A program made the translations under genes and the position numbers. Below, one piece after another: positions 5,619-10,959 of a DNA stretch of 10,959 nucleotides. The DNA lies in NCBI GenBank assembly GCA_026193125.1, contig JAPHSC010000065.1, forward strand, positions 1 through 10,959, read 5' to 3'. Every line of letters begins with the position of its first letter. Position 1 is the first letter of the stretch. The stretch comes from Gammaproteobacteria bacterium. GTDB taxonomy: Bacteria; Pseudomonadota; Gammaproteobacteria; Steroidobacterales; BM003. The notes below the pieces were generated by a model. The model was not told the DNA's origin and made no database searches. It saw only the letters and a list, made by a program, of their open reading frames with translations.

Positions 5619-6845
5619 TTATTGACTCTCTTTCCGTTTCTTCAACTCCAGGGCCGTCTTCAGCCCTTTTTGCCTGATTACCTTCCACTTCTGTCTGGTC
5701 TCGGTAAGCTTGAAAAATCGTTTTCCGTATTTCCCAAGTAGTTTCTTGTCGATTTCAAATCCAAGCCCCGGCCTGGTGAATGGCTGGAGCATGGCGCTGC
5801 TGTCGGGAATCACCGGCGCGATAATGCCTTCCCGGAATTCCGGTACCCAGGACGGTTCTTCAAGGGGATATTCCAGCGGCAGTTTATTCCGGTCATCGGC
5901 CAGCACCAGGTTCCAACCCACATAAAACCCGATACCGTTGGTCCAGGTATGAGGAGAAAACTCTCTGGTATTCGCATGGCAAGCATCGATGACTCTCATG
6001 ACCTGGGCGATACCACCGGCAAATGTGGCATCTGGCTGGTAGATGTCGAAACAATCCTTTTCGAACATGATCTTTATTTCATCCCAGCCATAATTTAGCT
6101 CGGCGCCGGATATTTTTACCTCGGATACCGCTTTCAGCGCCGCATTGCCCGCGTAGTCCCTGGAATCCAGCGGCTCTTCCAACCAGCCAATATCGTTCGC
6201 GTGACAGGCTTTCGCAAATTCGATCGCGCGGCGCAAATCCCATGCGGGAATTTTGTCCACTATGCTGACAAGCCAGCCCTGGTTCGCGTCGACACCTAAT
6301 CCGAAGTCATCACCGATACCCTTACGGACCACTTCAATGTGTCGAATGTCATCCTTCAATTCGATGTTCTTCACGCGCAGCTTTGCAGTTTTGAAGCCTC
6401 TTTCCTTGATTGCCAGGAGTTCGTCGACCCTTTGCTCAGGGTCGTGCATCTCTCCCGTCGAGCAGTAGACGGGAATCGGCCTGGCCTTCCCTCCCAGGAC
6501 CTCATAGACCGGCTTGCCAAGGCCTTTCCCGATGATGTCCCAACAAGCCGGCTCTATCCAGAAATTCCTCCACCCGAGGATTCCAGCCTGTTTTAGCAGG
6601 TCCTGTATCCCCTCTATGTCAGCGGGATCGGCCCCAAGCAGGTAACCGCCGATGAGATCCCCCAGTCCCTGCCTCTCAACACCGAGAGCTGCACCGGCGG
6701 AATACCCCTCAATGCCATCGTCCGTGGTTAATTTGATCAGGGTGAAATTGTTGTGCGTTTGCGGGTAACCCGGAATCCACGTGGGCCAGAAAGTACGTTT
6801 CAACGGGACCGATACGTGATACAGCTCAATGGCGGATATTTTCAT
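5619..6845 (-). CDS. Mandelate racemase/muconate lactonizing enzyme family protein (enolase superfamily)
   Basis: A 408-residue enzyme of the enolase superfamily, mandelate-racemase (MR) subgroup. These enzymes abstract the proton next to a carboxylate bound to Mg2+; many are sugar-acid dehydratases. Residues 1-120 are the capping domain. In the barrel I see K155-L-R157 (KxR in the KxK position), Mg ligands D186 (VDANQGW), E223 (WLEEP) and E249 (SGAE), and the base dyad D272 (YQPDAT) with H299 (FSPHTW). E325 (LPLEYP) fits the MR electrophilic glutamate. The Asp-His pair marks the MR rather than the MLE subgroup. The Lys/Arg-rich tail (about 371-408) extends beyond the usual end. I chose ATG at 6845 because GGAGGAGG (complement of 6852-6859) lies 6 bases upstream; an in-frame GTG at 6884 has no such site. 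No transporter, regulator or other sugar gene is adjacent, so the substrate is unknown. Confidence 0.92.
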   Translation of the reverse strand: MKISAIELYHVSVPLKRTFWPTWIPGYPQTHNNFTLIKLTTDDGIEGYSAGAALGVERQGLGDLIGGYLLGADPADIEGIQDLLKQAGILGWRNFWIEPACWDIIGKGLGKPVYEVLGGKARPIPVYCSTGEMHDPEQRVDELLAIKERGFKTAKLRVKNIELKDDIRHIEVVRKGIGDDFGLGVDANQGWLVSIVDKIPAWDLRRAIEFAKACHANDIGWLEEPLDSRDYAGNAALKAVSEVKISGAELNYGWDEIKIMFEKDCFDIYQPDATFAGGIAQVMRVIDACHANTREFSPHTWTNGIGFYVGWNLVLADDRNKLPLEYPLEEPSWVPEFREGIIAPVIPDSSAMLQPFTRPGLGFEIDKKLLGKYGKRFFKLTETRQKWKVIRQKGLKTALELKKRKESQ

Positions 6846-7139
6846 GGGATGCCTCCTCCGGATTCGTCCTTGCGAGAATCCCACTCCCTCGGTCGATAAT
6901 GCGCCGACGGGCTCACTCGCTGCAAGACTCGCCTGGCGCAGTTCGCAGCCCGCTCACCAATCCATAGACGGCGCATGCCTGATTTTTCGGCCTCGCCAGT
7001 CGACACCAGGCATTGGCCATCTTACGAGGCGGGCAAGCCCAACGGGCCACCTGTTACGGGCAAAATTCAAAACCCCCGACGACAAGGGAAAGCGGACTGC
7101 AAACGAAAACAAATACACCTGCCTGTCTGCGCAAACCGG
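6846..7139. other. Leader region of the enolase-superfamily gene, no gene seen
   Basis: This stretch of 294 bases separates two minus-strand genes. It contains the strong ribosome binding site of the downstream enzyme (GGAGGAGG on the minus strand, 6859-6852). A 7-bp inverted repeat, ATGCCTG (6975-6981) and CAGGCAT (7007-7013), spans a 25-base loop without a T-run. A CATTAT box on the minus strand, near 6896-6901, could be a -10, but its partner is poor. Plus-strand open frames here are Arg/Thr/Pro-rich and lack ribosome binding sites. Confidence 0.45.
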
Positions 7140-7607
7140 CTACTGATCATCTGACCCCGCCTCCAGCACGACCTTCAGCGTCGCCAGCGCGGTGCGGGAA
7201 GTCTCATCCATGCGACTTTTCAGTAATGGCATCAACAGCGCACTAAGGCCTGTTACATCGAAACTCAAGGTACGGGTGAATATTGTTCCTCCCGAAGAAG
7301 GCTGCAACTCGTAACGGATATGAATCCAGCCATCCCTCGCTTCGCCGTGCACTTCCCACGACTTGAACGGATCGGCCTGAATCACCTCATAGCGAGTCTG
7401 GCGCCTGAAACGAAAGGGCAAGGGCGATAAGGGATGTACTTCGATCTGTTCGTCAAAACTGTCACCGACTTGGAGAATATCTGCAGAGAAACTGGCCGAT
7501 ATGGAGTTTGGATGCCACTCGTGCCATCGCCAGGGCTGGCTAACGTAGCGGTAGAGCGCGTCGGGCGTGCAGTCAATCTCGATTGAGTTCGTAAGAACGG
7601 TTGGCAT
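7140..7607 (-). CDS. SRPBCC (START-like/polyketide cyclase-type) family protein
   Basis: A protein of 155 residues with the SRPBCC ligand-binding fold. The N-terminus has the standard order: a strand (TVLTNSIEIDCTPDALYRYV, from residue 2) opening into a helix, then WRWHEWHPNS, the loop with Trp and Pro common to the family. Strands follow (GDSFDEQIEV..., RQTRYEVIQADPFKSWEVHG, GWIHIRYELQPSSGGTIFTR), then the long C-terminal helix (about 121-150) that packs in the barrel. Members bind lipids, sterols or aromatic compounds, or act as cyclases; no ligand can be assigned. I chose ATG at 7607 because the family usually begins right before this strand. An in-frame TTG at 7616 is possible, with GGAT 5 bases upstream. 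No signal peptide. A TATACT -10-like box lies on the minus strand at 7647-7642, without a good -35. Confidence 0.85.
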   Translation of the reverse strand: MPTVLTNSIEIDCTPDALYRYVSQPWRWHEWHPNSISASFSADILQVGDSFDEQIEVHPLSPLPFRFRRQTRYEVIQADPFKSWEVHGEARDGWIHIRYELQPSSGGTIFTRTLSFDVTGLSALLMPLLKSRMDETSRTALATLKVVLEAGSDDQ

Positions 7608-7953
7608 GCAGCTCAAAACCTATCCAGCTAGCCGAAGTAGCAGTATATCCGACTGTCGATAGTGCCGGCCCAGATTGGGCAAGGTCGAGGTCGGCACCGT
7701 ATCTGGCTTCAGAAATATCCCTGCGATCCTCGCTTTTTCGTTGCTAGCGCCTATACTCAGTCCAATAACACTTCGAGGGGTCATGCTTACCGCTACACCC
7801 CCCAACCACGCAGAAACCGGACACGGCCAGCCAATCCGCACACCCAGCTACAAGCTGCAGCTGGTTTCCTGGCGCCTCTTAAGACACCAGGCTTGATGCT
7901 CGTGCAGCTAACTCGTCCTTTTAGAAAAATACAACAACAAGAGAGAACGCATA
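7608..7953. other. Divergent intergenic stretch of about 340 bases
   Basis: It separates the divergently transcribed SRPBCC and NTF2-like genes and must carry both promoters. Two TATACT boxes are visible, one on the minus strand (7647-7642) for the SRPBCC gene and one on the plus strand (7752-7757). Neither has a convincing -35 at 16-18 bp. A short plus-strand frame (ATG 7783, 37 codons, stop at 7894-7896) has GAGGGG only 2 bases before its start and an unremarkable composition, so I do not call it a gene. No repeats or strong hairpins stand out. Confidence 0.4.
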
Positions 7954-8403
7954 ATGAAAAAGCTAATGCAACTGCTTGCGCTACCCGCCCTACTGCTGCC
8001 AATCCTGGCCTCCGCTGGCAACTGGAGCAAAGAGCAGCAAGAAGTACTTGCCTTTGAAGAGCCTTGTATATCCACCCAGTCCGCTGATGATTTCGCGAAT
8101 TGCTTCCACGAAGACTTTGTAGGCTGGGGCACGGGCTCCGTCCCTACCTCCAAGGCCGATAGAAAGACTATGGCTACCGATAGCTTTGCCAGCTCAACCA
8201 GCAAACTGATCCTGTTCAAACCGCTGTCGGTAATCGTGCGTGGGAATTTCGCTGTGATCACTTATTTGACTACCGGGAAAAGCACCGATAAGGCTACCGG
8301 CGAGGTGAGCTATTCAACCGAGCGCTGGACCGATGTGTGCCTGAAAGAAAATGGTAAATGGTCCTGGATTTCTGACCATGGCGAGACGGTCTCGGGAGAC
8401 TGA
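7954..8403 (+). CDS. Exported SnoaL/NTF2-like protein
   Basis: A 149-residue protein with a clear signal peptide (MKK, a leucine-rich core, cleavage after ASA at about 21), so the mature protein is periplasmic. The mature part has the NTF2-like (DUF4440/SnoaL) layout: an N-terminal helix (KEQQEVLAFEEPCISTQSAD), a short turn with FHEDFVGWG (51-59), then strands SKLILFKPLSVIVRGNFAVI (83-102), SYSTERWTDVCLKENGKWSW (119-138) and ISDHG. This cone fold is used for ligand binding, isomerases or small-molecule enzymes, and many family members have no known role. C38 and C50 flank the first helix and could form a disulfide in the periplasm. GAGA at 7941-7944 lies 9 bases before the ATG. The gene stands alone, with a strong terminator right behind it. 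Confidence 0.85.
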   Translation: MKKLMQLLALPALLLPILASAGNWSKEQQEVLAFEEPCISTQSADDFANCFHEDFVGWGTGSVPTSKADRKTMATDSFASSTSKLILFKPLSVIVRGNFAVITYLTTGKSTDKATGEVSYSTERWTDVCLKENGKWSWISDHGETVSGD

Positions 8404-8419
8404 CAAAAGGCTCCGTAAT

Positions 8420-8451
8420 GTAGAACCCCGCCTCGGCGGGGTTCTACTTTT
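8420..8451 (+). terminator. Strong rho-independent terminator
   Basis: A perfect 12-bp stem (GTAGAACCCCGC 8420-8431, complement 8436-8447) with a CTCG tetraloop is followed by TTTT (8448-8451). It starts 17 bases after the stop of the NTF2-like gene. The minus-strand side has no T-run, so it mainly serves plus-strand transcription, though it also lies past the end of the converging cupin gene. Confidence 0.92.
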
Positions 8452-8500
8452 CTGCGAACGGGGTTCCTCTCGCCAATACTCCTGAATGTTTCTTGCGACC

Positions 8501-9052
8501 TCAGGAAGCTTTCCCACCCCGGAATAGCTCGTTCTCACGCTCAAACATTCCACGAATGATCGCGCCGTCCGAGTCTTCCTCCTCCAGTGTTTCCGCATTC
8601 CACAGGCTACGCCTGGTCTCGAAGAAATCTCCGCCATAAATGTGGATAGCGCCGGTGAAGCGACACAGTGGATTGCTAACTGAGTGGATCGCGTCAATGG
8701 CAAGGGACGCGGTGTCGCCCTCAAATAGCGCCTTGGCACCAAATGCCTCAATCGTGTCATGCGATCTGCGCCACATGATGTTGTCTTCGCGGCCGGTGTA
8801 AATCCCGATATTGGCCCACATCAGATGATCATGCGGCATCAAATACATGCGCGGGGTCCAGGTCGCACTGAATATCGTCAATGACTCCGATCGATGGAAG
8901 ACGTTGATGCCAGCTTCCCGGGGCTCGCCGATTGCCGCAAGTACTTCTGCCGGTCTGCGCACAGCCTTCGCCAGCACCTCGATGACCGCCGCCTGCGCGT
9001 CGCTGCCCCGGTTGGCCACAATACAATCTTCTACAAAACGATCTTTATCCAT
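8501..9052 (-). CDS. Cupin-fold, cysteine-dioxygenase-like putative metal enzyme
   Basis: A 183-residue protein of the double-stranded beta-helix (cupin) superfamily, resembling predicted metal-dependent enzymes related to type I cysteine/thiol dioxygenases. After a helical N-terminal part (1-48) comes the first cupin motif, M72-PHDHLMWANIGIYTGREDN, with H74, H76 and E89 as likely ligands. The second motif, AIHSVSNPL (121-129), gives H123; AIHIYGGDFF (135-144) is the next strand. These would bind one Fe or similar divalent metal in the cytosol. The substrate is not evident. I chose ATG at 9052 (MDKDRF) because AAGGAAG lies about 8 bases upstream; the frame extends to 9127 but only into the end of the YdeI gene. 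It starts 43 bases after the YdeI stop on the same strand, so the two are probably one operon. Confidence 0.87.
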   Translation of the reverse strand: MDKDRFVEDCIVANRGSDAQAAVIEVLAKAVRRPAEVLAAIGEPREAGINVFHRSESLTIFSATWTPRMYLMPHDHLMWANIGIYTGREDNIMWRRSHDTIEAFGAKALFEGDTASLAIDAIHSVSNPLCRFTGAIHIYGGDFFETRRSLWNAETLEEEDSDGAIIRGMFERENELFRGGKAS

Positions 9053-9095
9053 GGATGTCTTCCTTTTACTGAAGCAGCCGTTCGATTGTGTCTTT

Positions 9096-9659
9096 TTACC
9101 GCATCCCCAGTTTCTTGCCACTGACAAGAAGCTTCATGGTCTCGTCCAGCCGACGTTGTCTGGTCTCTGCGCGTTTCGCAGTCGCAATCCAGGCAATGTA
9201 CTGACGTTGATAGGAAGGTGCGAGAGATTCAAAGAATACCGCAGCCTTCTTGTTCCTTTCCAATTGCTTGCTGAACTCAGGCGGCATCGGGAAATCGGCC
9301 CGCGCATTGATACGTGCCGTCCACCTGCCGTTCTTCTGCGCCAGCTGGATTGATTTCTCGCCAGCCGGTGCCATTTTACCCGCACTGATCATCCCCTGCG
9401 CACGCGCCCTGTTCGTCTCAGACCACTCACTGTCGTGCTTGCGGGGCGTAAACCGGTGCATGTAATGGTCTTCGTCGATTGAGCGTTTAACGCCATCAAT
9501 CCAGCCAAAGCAAACTGCCTCTTCGACGGCATCATTGTATGAGAGATTAGGATTTCCGGTATGTTTCTTGCAGAAGACCAACCACACCTCATCCTTTTTG
9601 AGATGGTTCTTCTCCAGCCAATTTCGCCATTGCTCACGGTTCCTGGGTTTGTATCTCAT
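9096..9659 (-). CDS. YdeI/OmpD-associated (OmdA) family protein
   Basis: A 187-residue member of the YdeI/OmdA (bacteriocin-protection) family. The N-terminal half shows REQWRNWLEKNH (8-19), VWLVFCKKHTG (25-35) and LSYNDAVEEAVCFGWIDG (39-56), then the basic RFTPRKHDSEWSETNRARA segment (69-87). The C-terminal half has the family's helical end: PPEFSKQLERNKKAAVFFESLAPSYQRQYIAWI followed by AKRAETRQRR (to about 169). In Salmonella, OmdA has been linked to resistance to cationic antimicrobial peptides, but the biochemical activity is unclear. No signal peptide, so it is predicted cytosolic. GGAG (complement of 9667-9670) lies 7 bases before the ATG. The cupin gene follows 43 bp downstream, suggesting co-transcription. 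A TAGACT -10-like box is visible about 25 bases upstream, without a good -35. Confidence 0.9.
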   Translation of the reverse strand: MRYKPRNREQWRNWLEKNHLKKDEVWLVFCKKHTGNPNLSYNDAVEEAVCFGWIDGVKRSIDEDHYMHRFTPRKHDSEWSETNRARAQGMISAGKMAPAGEKSIQLAQKNGRWTARINARADFPMPPEFSKQLERNKKAAVFFESLAPSYQRQYIAWIATAKRAETRQRRLDETMKLLVSGKKLGMR

Positions 9660-9805
9660 CGTAATGCTCCAAGCCCTGCCTTGAGTCTACGCCGCTTGGC
9701 GGCTGGCGTTGAATAGCTGGACGGGTATATGGAGAATTCAGTGACCGCTTTCAGCCCCGACGGGCACTCATGACACCACCCAAAGGCCGTATTTTGGCCA
9801 ACTCC

Positions 9806-10312
9806 TCAAAGACACCCTTCGATCCATGCGATAGATGGATACGAGCCGGCCCGATACCGCTCCACTTCGCTACCGTTTGTTTCGAAGATGATCGCATAAC
9901 CCTCTGCAATAGGTACCGTCAGGTAGTGTCCGTCGGTATAGCGGTGTGGTGAGATTTCCACCTTATCGGGATAGGCTTTCAAGACCTCATCCTCCGAGCT
10001 TCCAACCTCCAATCCTGTCGACGTATAAATGCCGCCTTGCCAGATGTCCACACGAGTTATTCGGCCCTCTACAACCATGAATCCATACGGGCTATCGGCA
10101 CCAGATGGCAATACGAAGTGACAATACAGGTCGTCTTCACTCAGATTGTGACCCGCTGATAAATTGAGAGCGGCTTTGTCGTTGGCCTCGGGAACAGTCA
10201 TTCCGACCCGGACGCCCAGGTACCCGTAGGGCGACACATGTTTCAAATCCGCGCATCCGACAAACGCCGCAGAAAGAAAAGCGATCAAAGCAACAAATTT
10301 CGGCCTCGTCAT
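9806..10312 (-). CDS. Putative lipoprotein with two BamE/OmlA-like half-repeats
   Basis: A 168-residue protein with a lipoprotein-type signal: a basic start (MTRPK), a hydrophobic run and a lipobox ending FVGC, so C20 would be acylated and the mature protein anchored in the membrane facing the periplasm. The mature part holds two similar segments: G33-VRVGMTVPEANDKA and G100-LEVGSSEDEVLKAYPD. The pattern G-x-x-x-G-x(3-4)-E followed by a helix resembles the start of the BamE/OmlA (SmpA) fold, used by envelope lipoproteins. After the second come HRYTDGHYLTVP (123-134), YAIIFETNGSEVERYRAG (139-156) and a terminal EGC. C64 and C167 could form a disulfide. The Phe at -3 of the lipobox is less usual. 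The ribosome binding site is poor: AAGG lies 13 bases before the ATG. It is monocistronic; I know no function. Confidence 0.8.
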   Translation of the reverse strand: MTRPKFVALIAFLSAAFVGCADLKHVSPYGYLGVRVGMTVPEANDKAALNLSAGHNLSEDDLYCHFVLPSGADSPYGFMVVEGRITRVDIWQGGIYTSTGLEVGSSEDEVLKAYPDKVEISPHRYTDGHYLTVPIAEGYAIIFETNGSEVERYRAGSYPSIAWIEGCL

Positions 10313-10587
10313 ATTGCCAACTTTACCTTGTGCCTACAGCGAATGCAGAGAGACACCGAATTTCCGTTGAAAGTCTACCAGCGACTGCATTGGGTCGGGA
10401 GCGGACGCCTGGACGAGCTAGAGAAGGTCTAGATCAGAGTCGGCTATCGGCCAGTATCAGTCATGCAAAATTGAAAAACCAGTTTAGTCGATCTCCAGGA
10501 CTACCCAGGATTACATTTGTAAGCACATCCGATATAAGATTCACGGACAACATGCGCTTCGGGCCTGCGTTAGAAGAGGATCCCATG
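10313..10587. other. Divergent intergenic stretch of about 275 bases
   Basis: This separates the minus-strand lipoprotein gene from the plus-strand membrane-protein gene. A TATAAG box (10533-10538) could be a -10 for the latter, but no -35 lies at the right distance. A short plus-strand frame from ATG 10343 to 10432 (29 codons, ending LDELEKV) has protein-like composition but no ribosome binding site. It could be a gene remnant and is not called. GAGGA at 10576-10580 is the ribosome binding site of the membrane-protein gene. Confidence 0.4.
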
Positions 10588-10959
10588 ATGACAGACAGAG
10601 AAGGAAAAAATCCGGCGATAGTGTTGCTCAGGTGGTCAGCTCGGGTACTCGCGTTGATCGTGGCCAGCTTCCTGCTGTTCATGTTCTTTGGGTATTCCCT
10701 AGAAGGGCGTAATCCGCTATCCGACTCATTGACGCCGTTCGCAGCAATCGGATTAACGCTGATGGGGATTTATATAGTAGCTATGTTCTTGACGCTCAAA
10801 TGGGAGCGGGCAGGCTCGTTTCTTGGGGCGATCGTCCTGGGAGGCTTCTTTATAATAATGTTCCTGGGCCTGCTACCCGGAAACGTTTCAGGCGGCTTCA
10901 GTGCCAAAGGCATGCTGAATCCATTTTTTCTAGCCTTATGGCTACCGATCCTGTTGTAC
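10588..10959 (+). CDS. Small integral membrane protein, cut by the right edge
   Basis: An open frame of 124 codons runs from ATG 10588 to the last base of the window without a stop, so the C-terminus is missing. GAGGA (10576-10580) lies 7 bases before this ATG; the preceding ATG at 10585 is in frame but only 4 bases away. After a polar N-terminus (MTDREGKNPA), four hydrophobic segments are seen: LLRWSARVLALIVASFLLFM, FAAIGLTLMGIYIVAMFLTL, a third spanning SFLGAIVLGGFFIIMFLGLL, and a fourth beginning NPFFLALWLPILLY at the edge. K-W-E-R follows the second span. The layout (four spans, WER loop) reminds me of small uncharacterised membrane proteins such as the DUF7670 type, but I cannot confirm that. 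The opposite-strand frame here (10461-10682) has no such character and is not a gene. Confidence 0.75.
   Translation, partial: MTDREGKNPAIVLLRWSARVLALIVASFLLFMFFGYSLEGRNPLSDSLTPFAAIGLTLMGIYIVAMFLTLKWERAGSFLGAIVLGGFFIIMFLGLLPGNVSGGFSAKGMLNPFFLALWLPILLY

Noticed and set aside
7783..7896. Possible 37-residue peptide (MLTATPPN...)
   Set aside because: The purine-rich GAGGGG is only 2 bases before the ATG, and the sequence shows no motif or hydrophobic pattern.
7662..8057. Plus-strand open frame of 131 codons overlapping the NTF2-like gene start
   Set aside because: The overlapping frame from 7954 has a signal peptide and a recognisable fold; this one is low-complexity and lacks a start site.
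9775..9805. GGCC-GGCC hairpin past the lipoprotein gene as a terminator
   Set aside because: Four-base stem followed by only three T on the minus strand; too weak to call.
10343..10432. 29-codon frame ending LDELEKV
   Set aside because: Looks protein-like at its end but has no ribosome binding site and no recognised family; at most a gene remnant.

Overview
The window (about 11 kb, moderately GC-rich, AGGAGG-type ribosome binding sites) looks like an ordinary chromosomal stretch of a proteobacterium, most likely a free-living, perhaps marine, gammaproteobacterium. That rests on the gene mix: a DUF454/YbaN membrane protein, a YdeI/OmdA protein, an exported M19 dipeptidase and a DUF885-type exported protein. 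The lineage is an inference; there is no rRNA, tRNA or other marker gene.

Layout. 1-311 holds no convincing gene, only a candidate promoter. 312-1840 (+) is a probable two-gene unit, an exported M19 dipeptidase followed by a 64-residue eight-cysteine protein with a desulforedoxin-like metal-site pattern, closed by a strong terminator at 1855. 1962-2943 (+) holds a DUF454 inner-membrane protein and a RimJ/RimL-type GNAT acetyltransferase, separated by a perfect tandem pair of a 19-bp unit. A structured convergent intergenic stretch (2944-3073) leads to a minus-strand block: a large exported DUF885-like protein (3074-4720), an unrecognised 142-residue protein (5037-5465), a mandelate-racemase-type enolase-superfamily enzyme (5619-6845) and a SRPBCC protein (7140-7607). 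A plus-strand exported NTF2-like protein (7954-8403) with a textbook terminator follows. Then come a minus-strand pair, YdeI/OmdA plus a cupin (8501-9659), a minus-strand lipoprotein with two BamE-like half-repeats (9806-10312), and the start of a plus-strand membrane protein that runs off the right edge (10588-10959).

How the genes work together. Most are single-gene units on alternating strands with unrelated functions (peptide hydrolysis, small-molecule catabolism, acetyl transfer, envelope proteins). Only two co-transcribed pairs are well supported: dipeptidase plus Cys-rich protein, and YdeI plus cupin. I see no transposase, integrase, CRISPR array, toxin-antitoxin pair, phage gene or defence cluster, and I do not think the window contains a coherent new multi-gene system. 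The items most worth a second look are the desulforedoxin-like protein with an inserted second Cys-pair module, the DUF885-like protein without the usual HExxH, the tandem 19-bp repeat, and the two-repeat lipoprotein.
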